64,000 bases of DNA, taken from assembly GCA_032622095.1 (NCBI GenBank), contig CP136064.1, positions 248,159,827 through 248,223,826 on the forward strand, given 5' to 3'. The first letter of the stretch is position 1, and the number at the start of each line of letters is the position of its first letter. The position numbers and the translations under genes were made by a program. Origin of the DNA: Siphonodentalium dalli. Lineage: Eukaryota; Mollusca; Scaphopoda; Gadilida; Siphonodentaliidae. Positions 59,801 to 64,000 of this stretch are shown one piece after another. The notes under the pieces were generated by a model. It was not told where the DNA came from. It saw nothing but the letters and a program-made list of their open reading frames with translations, and did no database searches.

Positions 59801-62800
59801 ATATCCAATAAAAGAATTGAATTGAAATGAATATATGTGAAAGAGTTATCTGCCCTTTAGATGTGACAGTCATTGGAACGGTATTCCATATTTCTTTAGT
59901 GTACCAAAATTGTATGATATCCCAAAATTGCCAATAAAGATGATTTTCAGGTATTATTTTAAAATTGTATTTATTAATATGATATATGTATATAAAACTC
60001 AACAAAAGTGGATATTGCAAACCTTACAATGAGCCATTGTCTCTACGCGATCACTTCGCATTATCCACGTCATTTCACGAGACCACGAGTCCTTAAACTT
60101 TGAATCGTATCGTCGGCGTTTGCCGGTCTTTCCGGCAAGAATCATACATTTCAAAAATATAATGTATGGTCGCCAATTTACCGAGACATATATAAATGAC
60201 CATATTCAATGGACTTCCTAGATATATGGGTCATGCATAAAGCTCGTTTGTAATCCAATATGAAAACAATCTGGCATAGTTAATATTAGTTATATAACGT
60301 GAGGTTGTTCATTCCTCCTTTGTTTGTTAAAACATGTGGGCGACAAACCATTTATTGTCAGACTAATGACCCGCGGCACATTGGCAGCTACTCCAAGCTA
60401 TCGCGGTATTATTGCGTAACAGCAGTGTCTGCACCAGACGCTAAACAATCGCACCCAGGTAGTCTCACATATTCTCGCTTACCGCATTATAGTACAACGA
60501 AAATGAAAGTAAGTTTTAATTATTTTTTTGTTCGAGAAGATTGTTTCAAACCGTGAGATTAGGAGGTGTCGCCATGACACTGAGATGCATGGTGAAACCA
60601 GGAGACTCACAGCGAATCTGGGAGAAGTAACAGGTCTGATTCATATGTATAATTTTAGAATCCATTCAGAGCAAGCCTGAGTTTAGTGTGCCTGTCATTT
60701 TCAGAATGAGGTCCCCAGAGGGTAAATTTAGTAATGCTATCCCGCATAGAAGGCTAGCATCACTAAATTCACCCTCTGGGAACCTCATTCTGCTTAGGCC
60801 TCATTTTCTCTGGAAAGTTTCTTTATTATCTATTGAAATTCTTCCCATAGATTCTATTTCTTTTTTAGTTTAGTTTCTCTATATCCCAAAATTGGCAGAC
60901 GACACATTGCATAATTGAGGTTCCCAATGGGTGCACATTTCAATATTCACCATTTGGGAATTTCAATCTGAGTCTATGTCACCCATAACAGATGAGGACA
61001 TGCAGAATGAGGTCACCAGAAGGTGAATTTGGTGAAGCTAGCATGCTATGAGGGATAGCTTCACTAAATTCACCCTCTGGGGACCTCATTCTGTAAATGA
61101 TAGGCACACTAAACTCAGGATTGATTCAGAGTAATGGGTCAAGTTGAAGGAATTTTTGGCTGTTTGTTGTCTTACCTCTTGTAACATCTTCACCACATCT
61201 AAGTGGCCATGTTCCACGGCCAGACAGATTGGCCAGTTACCAACACTACTCTGAAAAAACAATTAATACTATCTGTTATTTTACTCCGAATATGAAAACC
61301 AATCCATAGTTGCAATATTGCAAAGTCTGTGAGCTTAAACATCAATACCAATAGCAGTGTTCATACTATGTTGTGACAATGGCACCAAAAGCAAAAAAAG
61401 AATTTTGCTTTGCAACAGACAAAGACCATTTAACCCTTTGAGTGCCAGGGGCCGATCTCATCGGCCCTAAACCTACAAAATAAGTCTGTTAAAGAATATA
61501 AGAATAAATTATTAAAATTGTAAAAAAAAAAAATTTAAATAATAATTGTTAGGCCAATGCATTCTCTTATATATGCGAGGCGACCTATGGTCGACTCGCA
61601 TATATAAGAGAATGCATTGGCACAGGGTATATGGGTTGATACAAAAATCGACCTGGCACTCAAAGGGTTAATGGCCCATTTAATTTTTGAGTCAACGATT
61701 ATTTTTTTATAGTGTCTTGTTATATGGTTTTAATCAATCTATGCCATAAATATGATTAAAATACTATATTTCATCACCATTTGAAATGTCTGTCTCAGAA
61801 GATGCCTATAGAGAAATAGAAAACAGCTGAAAAAGATTTCCCCCATTACGGCTCCCAGAATGCAACAGAATTCAAACTAAAAAATGCATTTTCAATGGAA
61901 GGGGAATAATCCTATATCTTAAGATATAGAGTTATTCCCCTTCCATTGAAAATAATGAAACATCAACAAAAACAACATGTTGACAGTTTAATACACCGAA
62001 TAAGTTGATAATACAATGTTTTGGAGCTTCCTCTTTCAAATGATATATAATATGACGTTATATTTCATATAAAATTATCTGGGGGTTCGAAAATTAAGTG
62101 GGCCTTTAACTGAGAATAATATAATTTTATTTATTGTAAACACCCAAAGCGATTGATTAAATGCTAGAAACAATTTCTAGACCATAATTGCAGTGACAAA
62201 TAACATTATATTGTAGGCCTATATTATTAAAGTCGATGTCTAAACCATAGTTATATAGAAGTCTACTCTCATCCAGAACAGTCTAAAAAATTAATCAAGC
62301 ATTTGCATTGCTACCATGTGTTAATTATGATTATAATAGGTTCATGACTATTTATACGATTCCCTTAACCCTTTACCCAACAGAACGGCCCTGTGCCAAT
62401 GCATTCTCTTATATATGCGAGTCGACCATAGGTCGCCTCGCATATATAAGAGAATGCATTGGCTTAACACATATTAAAAATGATCAAATTGTCAAAGAAT
62501 GTAGAAAATATTATAAGAAAAAATGGTAAAAAGTGTTAAAAAAAGATTTTTTTTAGGCCAATGCATTCTCTTATATATGCGAGGCGACCTATGGTCGACT
62601 CGCATATATAAGAGAATGCATTGGCACAGGGCATAACTGTAACCATCACAATGTGGTCAATGAACCGGTTCCAATGATATCCATATTTGTATGGTTTTAT
62701 TGAGACAGACCCAAGATAATTTAGGCTGTTGCAGCTTTATTTGGCCGTTTTTGGCCGGTTTGTTGGGTAAAGGGTTAACATCATACCGGGTCGTTCTATA

Positions 62801-63915
62801 TGCCATTCATATTATCATATTAACTTGACCAATGTTATCCATTTTACCTGTACATTTAAGTCATCTCCTTCCTCGAGGACCTGGTACAGTCGCTCAGCTT
62901 TACCGATCACAGCACACTCCAGTAACTCAGGTGTCACAATCTCCTTCTGCCTCCTGATAATTAACATGGTATATTTTGTAGATTTTATCTATATAACGTC
63001 AAAGCTCATGCAATGAAATGTGAATTTTACAAATTGTTAAACCTCCATTTACAGTACAATTTTGAATTTAAAATTGTATTTCACTGTATTTCAACTTTCC
63101 ATCTTTTTTCATGTACAGATTGAATTTCTCTCAAGAGAGTTTATCTGCCGGGACCCACATTTTCACTTGTCTAATTGCTTATCCATTCCAAGACTGGAGC
63201 TTCCTGAAATTTGGAGAAAAAAAACCTGTGCAGATGCATTATCTTATATATGCGAGTCTGCCATATATAAGAGAATACATTGGCATAACAATATTTACCT
63301 TGACCTTGTAAACCAGTGAATTCTCTTATATATGCGAGGCTCCCTATGGGACACTCGCATATATAAGAGGATCCACTGGCATGGGATCTCTAATGCTGCA
63401 CCAGCGCAGCTCCCATCATGAAAGGGTTAAATTGTGTCTCATCCTAAACAAAACTTAAGGAACAGCTCACAATCGACCACCAGTGTCATGCAGCAGGAAA
63501 TTGTCATCTTTTTCCAATTGTTGTCATATTTGTAGCCATCATGGATTATGAGTGCCAAATTTCATTTATTTGGATATTACATTGTCAAGCTATTGTGAAT
63601 ACTTGAAAAAAGACCCACCATCCCAATGATTAGATTGTAAAATGTGGATCAAACTAACTAGGTGCATATTTTTTTTTTAAATGGCTGCCATATTTTTACG
63701 GGATTATATATGTCAACTTGTAATCGTCTGCAAAAAGTTAGGAGATAGTGTGTTAAAGTTGACTACTCATGAGGTTCAAGTTATCATCAAAATCTGAACT
63801 ATAAATATCGACTGAACTTTAGTTTAGTCTAATTTATAACAGACCTGTCCCAAGCTCTTCTCAGATGAGTGTGAATAGATGACCTTCTACAAATCTTGAT
63901 TGCTTCATGGAGACC
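26715..63915 (-). CDS. Ankyrin-repeat protein gene, eleven exons (partial, both ends open)
   Basis: Eleven - strand exons form one gene: 63845-63915, 62848-62953, 61176-61250, 54484-54721, 52861-53066, 45655-45794, 43149-43249, 41579-41645, 36854-36948, 29688-29896 and 26715-26836. All ten junctions preserve an open frame although the introns use all three phases, so this is unlikely to be chance. The roughly 476 visible codons encode five to six ankyrin repeats, then a Ser/Asp/Glu-rich linker of about 55 residues (exons at 43149 and 41579), then two to three more ankyrin repeats. Ankyrin repeats bind protein partners; no catalytic, membrane or death-type domain is visible in this part. Introns are 0.9-7.1 kb and full of mobile elements. 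The start lies beyond the window and no stop-bearing exon was found. I do not recognise the ortholog. Confidence 0.85.
26866..27515 (+). mobile_element. Core-array element 2 (short), about three units
   Basis: It starts AAGTGTCAATGACACTGTAG and ends AAGTAAGTTGAGCTAAAAAT. Three tandem units carry the words CCAAGATGGCCACCAG, ATGACCCCAAAATGA and CCCATCTACATGTCAA. Its left end lies 29 bases from the acceptor of the exon at 26715-26836. Same family as 651-2978 and 48520-51673. Confidence 0.85.
27516..28720. other. Unassigned intronic stretch
   Basis: A/T-rich sequence inside the ankyrin gene intron, with no exon-like segment that fits the frame and no clear repeat ends. A C-rich run sits near 28655-28672. 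Confidence 0.3.
28721..29120 (+). mobile_element. TTAA-flanked piggyBac-like MITE, subfamily ACCCAACA (copy 2)
   Basis: A complete 400 bp copy. It opens TTAACCCTTTACCCAACAAA with the CCGGCCAAAACCGGCC segment, and closes GTTGGGTAAAGGGTTAA. The double-hairpin core lies at about 28870-29095. It is inside the intron between the ankyrin exons at 29688 and 26836. Confidence 0.93.
29688..29896 (-). CDS. Ankyrin gene exon (two repeats of second block)
   Basis: The 209-base exon has acceptor atattttgtag and donor CTTG|GTGAGT. It contains NGLVSHVCAVNLYDGNTALH, a repeat body (TGGDNLTIVKLLCDKDSTCL) and a second unit (NNDGLTPIHTACKMARKKSI). Both units carry the loop-helix pattern NTALHY / LTPIHTAC. The acceptor and the first 60 or so coding bases are copied repeatedly upstream (29897-30250), so correct splicing must choose this copy. 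Confidence 0.93.
29897..30250 (-). repeat. 71 bp tandem array copied from an exon acceptor
   Basis: Five further copies, at a spacing of 71, 71, 71, 71 and 69 bases, repeat the acceptor and the first coding part of the exon at 29688-29896. Each unit carries the tttgtag or similar acceptor, a degenerate ATGGTTTGGTGAGCCATGTG-like start and a variant of ATACGATGGTAACACAGC. Because 71 is not a multiple of three, the copies do not form one frame. The array lies directly upstream of the real acceptor on the - strand. Confidence 0.9.
30352..30812. mobile_element. GAATGAGG palindromic element, long form
   Basis: Outer arms are TTCAAGTCTGAGTTTAGTGT and the inverted ACACTAAACTCAGACTTGAA. Two hairpins (about 30388-30475 and 30690-30782) flank a spacer of about 210 bp with CCCAATGGGTGCACATCACA. 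Confidence 0.85.
30899..31288. mobile_element. GAATGAGG palindromic element, long form, partly decayed
   Basis: The first hairpin is intact (about 30928-31018) and the second is shortened (31203-31255). It lies 86 bp from the previous copy in the same intron. Confidence 0.78.
31450..31712. mobile_element. TTAA MITE, CATGA subfamily
   Basis: It starts TTAACCCTTTCATGATGGGA and ends GACGCTCTAGTCAAGGAATG GTTA. Two hairpins of the shared type (ATTCTCTTATATATGC arm) lie between. The right end is degenerate and abuts the 5.1 kb element at 31718. Confidence 0.75.
31718..36840. mobile_element. 5.1 kb element with long degenerate terminal inverted repeats
   Basis: The left end GTATAGCGGCTAAGACCAAA and the right end, read inverted, GTATAGCGGTTAAGAAAAAA share further inverted matches: TCATGCACTTTT, GAGTAGAAG and TGATATGGACC, over about 110 bases with gaps. 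Inside are a fragment of a core-array unit (about 32340-32430), a 40 bp minisatellite (34440-35220), a short inverted repeat at 33155-33225, and no transposase. The extent is supported by ends only; interior pieces may be later insertions. Confidence 0.6.
34440..35220. repeat. Degenerate minisatellite of about 40 bp, locus 1
   Basis: Repeating words GTGAATAGGTATACA, GGAGTGACTGTATGGTCATG and variants occur every 38-44 bases over about 780 bp. Open frames on both strands (Met/Val/Tyr-rich on +, His/Thr/Ile-rich on -) are by-products. The same minisatellite occurs at 58440-59460. Confidence 0.88.
36854..36948 (-). CDS. Ankyrin gene exon (start of second ankyrin block)
   Basis: The 95-base exon has acceptor ttgttgcag and donor CACA|GTGAGT. 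It reads LPDDVRSNAEINQISVFLKD and then VNMPKGQMIYH. This resembles the helical lead-in to the next ankyrin unit. A 5.1 kb terminal-inverted-repeat element ends only 13 bases from its last coding base. Confidence 0.78.
37256..37503. mobile_element. TTAACCCTTTCTATAC-type element
   Basis: The left end TTAACCCTTTCTATACTAAT and the right end GCAAAGAAAGGGTTT are short inverted repeats. The interior shares GTTGTCTGCTAATTTATCC and CATTCCAATGT with 11090-11440. The right TTAA has decayed to TTT. Confidence 0.65.
37714..37980. mobile_element. TTAA MITE, CATGA subfamily
   Basis: It starts TTAACCCTTTCATGACGGGA and ends CCAGACATGGAATGGTTTA, with two shared-type hairpins between (about 37768-37835 and 37860-37932). 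The right TTAA is mutated. Confidence 0.78.
38081..38481 (+). mobile_element. TTAA-flanked piggyBac-like MITE, subfamily ACCCAACA (copy 3)
   Basis: A complete 401 bp copy with intact TTAA on both sides, nearly identical to 28721-29120 including both hairpins and the A/T-rich spacer. Such similarity suggests recent amplification. Confidence 0.93.
38503..38588. mobile_element. GAATGAGG element remnant
   Basis: The outer arms (CAAGCCTGGATATTGTGTCT and the inverted TATATCCAGACTTTG) and half a hairpin arm (GAATGAGGTCCCCAGAGGGT) remain; the rest is deleted. Confidence 0.65.
38713..38970. repeat. Two-copy tandem repeat, about 127 bp units
   Basis: Units carry CTCGACCGATCxGACTCA, AACAATATGGGTGGGTCC and CTCATATAGGCATGTTTCTG. 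The two copies are about 85-90 percent alike by eye. Non-coding. Confidence 0.8.
40759..41148 (+). mobile_element. TTAA-flanked piggyBac-like MITE, subfamily ACCCAACA (copy 4, nested)
   Basis: This 390 bp copy lacks about 10 bases of the CCGGCC segment. It is inserted into the second of two tandem units: the uninterrupted first unit reads TGCTACCCTTCAATAAGATG where this one has TGCTACCC, the element, then TTAAATGGG. That is close to a paralogous empty site. Confidence 0.92.
41289..41301. promoter_or_regulatory. X-box-like (RFX) palindrome
   Basis: GTTGCCTAGCAAC fits the RFX-factor X-box pattern (GTNRCC, short spacer, RGYAAC) with both half sites intact. A one-base variant (GTTGCCTAGTAAC) sits at the matching place in the sister unit at 40543-40555. 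Whether any RFX factor binds here is unknown. Confidence 0.4.
41579..41645 (-). CDS. Ankyrin gene exon (short linker exon)
   Basis: The 67-base exon has acceptor attttcag and a good donor AATAA|GTGAGT. It reads EPKGEYPISEVSYRSRSQRN and then PNK, a polar basic linker. Its one-base entry and two-base exit fit its neighbours exactly. As a short exon without a domain it is less certain than the ankyrin exons, and it could be alternatively spliced. Confidence 0.65.
41871..42591. mobile_element. 720 bp foldback element with about 290 bp arms
   Basis: The left arm starts ATCACAGTGGATCAACGGAC and the right arm ends GTCCGTTGATCCACTGTGAT. The arms share TTTGACAACACAAATTCCTC, the GTTTAAGGTAAGTGAATATT segment and the AAAATATC...CACAAAATATC part as inverted copies, with a centre of about 140 bp. 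It lies 226 bases upstream (in transcription) of the exon at 41579-41645. Confidence 0.88.
42849..43060. mobile_element. TTAA MITE, GAGTACCAGG subfamily, right end lost
   Basis: It opens TTAACCCTTTGAGTACCAGG with TCGATTTTTGTATCAACCC, then one shared-type hairpin, a 26-base T run, and CTTTAACAGACTTATTTTGT. The intact relative is at 61430-61671. The right terminal CTCAAAGGGTTAA is missing here. Confidence 0.78.
43149..43249 (-). CDS. Ankyrin gene exon (acidic Ser-rich linker)
   Basis: The 101-base exon has acceptor tctctttcag and donor GAAG|GTGAGA. It reads SDINDLETGSDSGVQESATM and then SCFNSRDNLTIASE. The composition (Ser, Asp, Glu, Thr) suggests a flexible, possibly phosphorylated linker between two ankyrin blocks. 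The entry and exit phases match the exons on both sides. There is no domain signature, so support rests on splice sites and phase. Confidence 0.75.
43250..45654. other. Ankyrin intron with a repeated flank
   Basis: The intron holds direct copies of one segment: 43366-43492 and 45500-45640 (TGTCCATATAAGTTAA, TTATGTCAGAGCCAG, ATTAATGTAATCCAA, TGTGCAGTTAA). A smaller tandem copy (TTTACATATTA, CAGAAAATAACAAAATTACC) is at about 43303-43350 and 43516-43565. The remainder, 43.6-45.5 kb, has no exon that fits the frame. Confidence 0.5.
45655..45794 (-). CDS. Ankyrin gene exon (consensus repeat)
   Basis: The 140-base exon has acceptor aatttcag and donor CAG|GTTAGT. It begins TRFDHNLRDKEGNTPLMEAC and continues LEGNVSAVKYLLQSAIY, a near-perfect ankyrin repeat, then an acidic tail (NPMEDD). 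The last two bases complete a Ser codon with the next exon. Intron sequence just below its donor is similar to sequence further down the same intron (see findings). Confidence 0.92.
45876..46652. repeat. TATACCCCCAC-ended dispersed repeat
   Basis: The left side reads CAAGAGGTGTGCACTTGAGT then GCATACCCCCAC; the right side reads GAAAGTGGGGGTATAATG. Inside are about three direct units with TCGGATCAAACTCAAATTCG and CTTGACCTGTATTTTGATAT (the inverse of motifs at 15992-16440) and a GACGGATGG-rich tract. Non-coding. Confidence 0.7.
46653..47179. other. Unassigned intronic stretch
   Basis: A/T-rich. A small direct/inverted repeat, GATAGAGTTCTCTATCTTACT twice in a row (shown here in part), is near 46993-47038. 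No exon was seen. Confidence 0.3.
47180..47728. repeat. Interspersed repeat, inverted partner of 1-512
   Basis: It starts GTTAGGCCAAAAAAAAAAGG, and continues TCTCGGGCATAGCCGCGTCT, matching the inverse of 1-512 along its whole length with small gaps. The match stops being testable at 47728 because the partner runs off the window. Confidence 0.8.
47729..48519. other. Unassigned intronic stretch
   Basis: Contains three neighbouring copies of the word AAATCTCCCTATTT (48195-48250) and A/T-rich sequence. Nothing exon-like fits the ankyrin frame. Confidence 0.3.
48520..51673 (+). mobile_element. Core-array element 3 (large, about 18 units)
   Basis: It starts AAGTGTCAATGACACTGTAG CTCAACTT and ends AAGTTGAGCTAAAAATTG. 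Between are about 18 tandem units of 155-170 bp with the words CCAAGATGGCTGCTGGCGGC, CATGTTTTTTGGCCGAA, CACTCGTTCCCATCTACATG and ATGACAAATTTCATGATGAT. Two unit types alternate in a higher-order order (see findings). Many short open frames on both strands come from the unit. It sits in the 7.1 kb intron between ankyrin exons 52861 and 45794. Confidence 0.9.
52014..52312. mobile_element. TTAA-flanked element with CCTCTTGCCTGC end
   Basis: The left end is TTAACCTCTTGCCTGCTATA and the right end ACAGTGAAGAGGTTAA. The inverted ends are short (about 8-10 bases). The inside has GTACTCAAGTACGGACGT and ATCCGTACTGAGTACAGAC, imperfect inverted partners. Its right TTAA is the left TTAA of the next element. 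Confidence 0.7.
52309..52580. mobile_element. TTAA MITE, CATGA subfamily
   Basis: It starts TTAATGCTTTCATGATTGGA and ends CCAGTCATGGAAGGGCTAA, with two shared-type hairpins (about 52358-52432 and 52462-52530). Both terminal CCCTTT words carry a mutation. Confidence 0.75.
52861..53066 (-). CDS. Ankyrin gene exon (end of repeat 4 and a degenerate unit)
   Basis: The 206-base exon has acceptor ttttcaaag and donor ATG|GTATGT. It completes repeat 4 (GYSKIVSLLLTRGATTAVLN) and then encodes a divergent unit (SGYLFSCPEFEGVHIVIQAH) and a basic helix (KQVMQLIRDPSKRGMDKLM). The second half keeps ankyrin-like length but lacks the TPLH motif. It joins the next exon in phase 0. Confidence 0.88.
53067..54010. 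repeat. Intron with a TACCCCCAC-type dispersed repeat
   Basis: At 53199-53620 lies a relative of the repeat at 45876 (CAAGAGGTTGCACCGGCAGT, GCATACCCCCACGGTGGCAG) with two direct copies of AATAACTCTAGAATGGAAAA and ACCAAATTTCATTGA. The rest is unassigned. No exon fits. Confidence 0.55.
54023..54334 (-). mobile_element. tRNA-derived SINE with 12 bp target duplication
   Basis: On the - strand it starts with a tRNA-like head: A box TGGCTCAATCGG (54311-54322) and B box GGTTCAAATCC (54252-54262), the two parts of an RNA polymerase III promoter. A body follows with ACTAAAACCTGGCAATGTCG and a tail ATTAAACCCCAATCAATCAA. The direct repeat GAAACAGCGAAA lies on both sides (54011-54022 and 54335-54346). 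The 3' body resembles core-SINEs of molluscs and other animals by memory. It lies in the intron between exons 54484 and 53066. Confidence 0.92.
54484..54721 (-). CDS. Ankyrin gene exon (repeats 3 and part of 4)
   Basis: The 238-base exon has acceptor gtgttcacag and donor AAAAAG|GTAAGG. It contains a classic repeat (SGNTILHTAVEHGSIEILKY then LLQ), an inserted loop of roughly 30 residues rich in Tyr, Ser and Arg (around SPTSHYYRNYTFKA), and the first half of another repeat (NSINYDNKTALQIAAEKG). The long loop insertion between two ankyrin units is unusual for a regular stack. It ends with one base that pairs with the next exon. Confidence 0.92.
54722..55483. other. Unassigned intronic stretch with an inverted repeat
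   Basis: AATTGGTTCCGAGAATT...AATAATTCA...AGAGACAT near 54755-54810 is matched inverted near 54858-54915 (TGAATTATTTAACTTAGTTC then CAGAACTAATTGGTT), giving a small foldback of about 160 bp. The remainder is A/T-rich with no exon. Confidence 0.45.
55484..55749. mobile_element. TTAA MITE, CATGA subfamily, intact
   Basis: It starts TTAACCCTTCCATGACTGGA and ends CTCCCATCATGAACGGGTTAA. Two hairpins of the shared type lie at about 55532-55600 and 55627-55695. Its right TTAA (55746-55749) is at the same time the left TTAA of the next MITE. Confidence 0.85.
55746..56145 (+). mobile_element. TTAA-flanked piggyBac-like MITE, subfamily ACCCAACA (copy 5)
   Basis: A complete 400 bp copy with the same layout as 28721-29120. 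It begins on the TTAA that ends the previous element. Confidence 0.93.
56146..56682. other. Unassigned intronic stretch
   Basis: Non-coding, with a short direct repeat (AAGTCATCAACTTT twice, 56453-56480). No exon or element ends were recognised. Confidence 0.3.
56683..59765. mobile_element. 3.1 kb terminal-inverted-repeat element carrying a minisatellite
   Basis: Inverted ends of about 280 bp begin TTAGTCGAGGAGCCAATAAG at the left and, inverted, TTAGTCGGGGAGCTAATAAG at the right. They share AATAACCTTATTTTTATTGT, TAGGTGCTAG and AGCTGTATTTAATCGTTGTA. Behind the left end is a direct duplication of about 350 bp (56890-57240 and 57243-57600), and at 58440-59460 the 40 bp minisatellite. A run of about 22 C lies just inside the left end. 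No transposase. Confidence 0.85.
58440..59460. repeat. Degenerate minisatellite of about 40 bp, locus 2
   Basis: The words GTGAATAGGTATACA, GAGTGACTATATGGTCATG and relatives repeat every 38-44 bases over about 1 kb, in the same orientation as at 34440-35220. A 187-codon open frame on the - strand (58386-58949), rich in His, Thr and Ile, follows from the repeat and is not treated as a gene. Confidence 0.88.
59766..60671. other. Unassigned intronic stretch
   Basis: Mixed-composition sequence. A short inverted pair, GTTTGCCGGTCTTTCCGGCAAG, is visible in part near 60119-60140. No exon in the required frame was found. Confidence 0.3.
60672..61123. mobile_element. GAATGAGG palindromic element, long form
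   Basis: Outer arms CAAGCCTGAGTTTAGTGTGC and the inverted GCACACTAAACTCAGGATTG enclose two hairpins (about 60704-60795 and 61002-61095) and the common spacer (GAGGTTCCCAATGGGTGCAC). It ends 52 bases from the donor end of the ankyrin exon at 61176. Confidence 0.85.
61176..61250 (-). CDS. Ankyrin gene exon (repeat 2)
   Basis: This 75-base exon is exactly 25 codons, phase 0 at both ends, with acceptor ttttttcag and donor GAG|GTAAGA. It reads SSVGNWPICLAVEHGHLDVV and ends KMLQE. The AVEHGHLDVVKMLQE part is a near-consensus ankyrin helix pair. The loop is completed by the next exon (KRCDLKKRH). Confidence 0.88.
61430..61671. mobile_element. TTAA MITE, GAGTGCCAGG subfamily, intact
   Basis: The 242 bp element has ends TTAACCCTTTGAGTGCCAGG and ACCTGGCACTCAAAGGGTTAA, nearly perfect inverted repeats. 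It has one shared-type hairpin (about 61553-61622) and an A run. Its right TTAA is shared with the element at 61668-62109. Confidence 0.9.
61668..62109. mobile_element. TTAA-flanked element with GGCCCACTTAAT ends (copy 2)
   Basis: An inverted relative of 18539-19016: ends TTAATGGCCCATTTAATTTT and AAAATTAAGTGGGCCTTTAA. The centre has a near-perfect palindrome of about 65 bases (TTTTCAATGGAAGGGGAATA ... TATTCCCCTTCCATTGAAAA around tatcttaagata). Confidence 0.88.
62365..62778 (-). mobile_element. TTAA-flanked piggyBac-like MITE, subfamily ACCCAACA (copy 6)
   Basis: A complete 414 bp copy in the same orientation as 5450-5849, with a 14-base extra segment in the spacer (AATGTAGAAAATATTATAAG region). 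It lies 70 bases from the donor end of the ankyrin exon at 62848-62953. Confidence 0.92.
62848..62953 (-). CDS. Ankyrin gene exon (first ankyrin-like unit)
   Basis: The 106-base exon has acceptor attatcag and donor CAG|GTAAAA on the - strand. Its frame reads RQKEIVTPELLECAVIGK followed by AERLYQVLEEGDDLNVQ. The pattern of a short helix, a Gly-rich turn and a LxxVLEEGxDLN helix end is that of a divergent ankyrin unit. It joins the following exon in phase 0, and the repeat continues without a break across the junction. Confidence 0.8.
63183..63430. mobile_element. TTAA MITE, CATGA subfamily
   Basis: The left end is degenerate (ATTCCAAGACTGGAGCTTCC) and the right end is CTCCCATCATGAAAGGGTTAA. 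The first hairpin is shortened and the second (about 63312-63378) is complete. Confidence 0.75.
63431..63844. other. Unassigned intronic stretch
   Basis: Non-coding sequence between the MITE and the exon at 63845-63915. No repeat ends or further exon were recognised. Confidence 0.3.
63845..63915 (-). CDS. Ankyrin gene, most upstream visible exon
   Basis: The acceptor reads ctattttacag on the - strand, and the donor is CAG followed by GTCTGT, a weaker site than the others. The 71 bases read GLHEAIKICRRSSIHTHL and then RRAWD, leaving two bases that combine with the next exon to make an Arg codon. There are no stops in the joined frame. The basic, helical character is plausible for sequence preceding an ankyrin stack. 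This is the least certain exon of the model because it has no ankyrin signature of its own. Confidence 0.55.
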
Positions 63916-64000
63916 CTGTAAAATAGGAATAACTAGAGATGATGCTCATTAATTGTAAGTGATGAAAGTGCGACATCTGTAATGAATATATCCGATGTTT

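Noticed and set aside
1-64000. CRISPR-like or other regularly spaced arrays
   Set aside because: The regularly repeated sequences are tandem units without unique spacers, or dispersed palindromes, in an animal-type genome.

Overview
The window looks like nuclear DNA from an invertebrate animal, most likely a mollusc or another lophotrochozoan. This is an inference from short exons with GT/AG splice sites in long introns, a tRNA-derived SINE with a tail and body of the kind seen in molluscs, tandem-core mobile elements resembling bivalve 'pearl' elements, and a very high density of non-autonomous DNA transposons. I see no prokaryotic gene organisation, no CRISPR array, no rRNA and no intact transposase.

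Two genes are supported, and they converge. At the left, on the + strand, are the last two coding exons (3160-3389 and 4527-4790) of a probable SPFH/band-7-like protein; its upstream exons lie before the window. From 63915 down to 26715, on the - strand, are eleven exons of an ankyrin-repeat gene (about 476 codons visible). Every exon boundary has a plausible GT/AG site and all ten junctions keep one open reading frame, which is the strongest evidence in the window. The 5' end lies beyond position 64000. The 3' end was not found; it should lie below 26715.

Most of the remainder is mobile DNA. (a) TTAA-flanked, piggyBac-like miniature elements dominate: six 390-414 bp copies with CCCTTTACCCAACA ends, many relatives with other ends but the same internal double palindrome, and a 2.4 kb TTAA-bounded element at 39082-41513. 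In three places two different elements share one TTAA. (b) A second palindromic family, with a GAATGAGGTCCCCAGAGGGTG arm, occurs about a dozen times, often as hairpins nested in a larger inverted repeat. (c) Three 'core-array' elements (651-2978, 26866-27515, 48520-51673) carry tandem units of about 160 bp; the largest has a higher-order A-A-B arrangement. (d) Two hAT-like elements have perfect 8 bp target duplications (1083-2088, 20134-22042), a Harbinger-like element has TTA duplications (11779-13653), and several other terminal-inverted-repeat elements are 0.7-5.1 kb long. (e) One tRNA-derived SINE (54023-54334) has a 12 bp target duplication. (f) A degenerate 40 bp minisatellite occurs inside two different terminal-inverted-repeat elements.

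The most interesting interactions are between elements and genes. A 71 bp tandem array copies the splice acceptor and first part of an ankyrin exon five more times. A 5.1 kb element ends 13 bp from a splice donor. A core-array element starts about 30 bp from a splice acceptor. The pyrimidine-rich tract before an SPFH exon appears to come from a mobile-element end. I did not find a convincing new multi-gene system.
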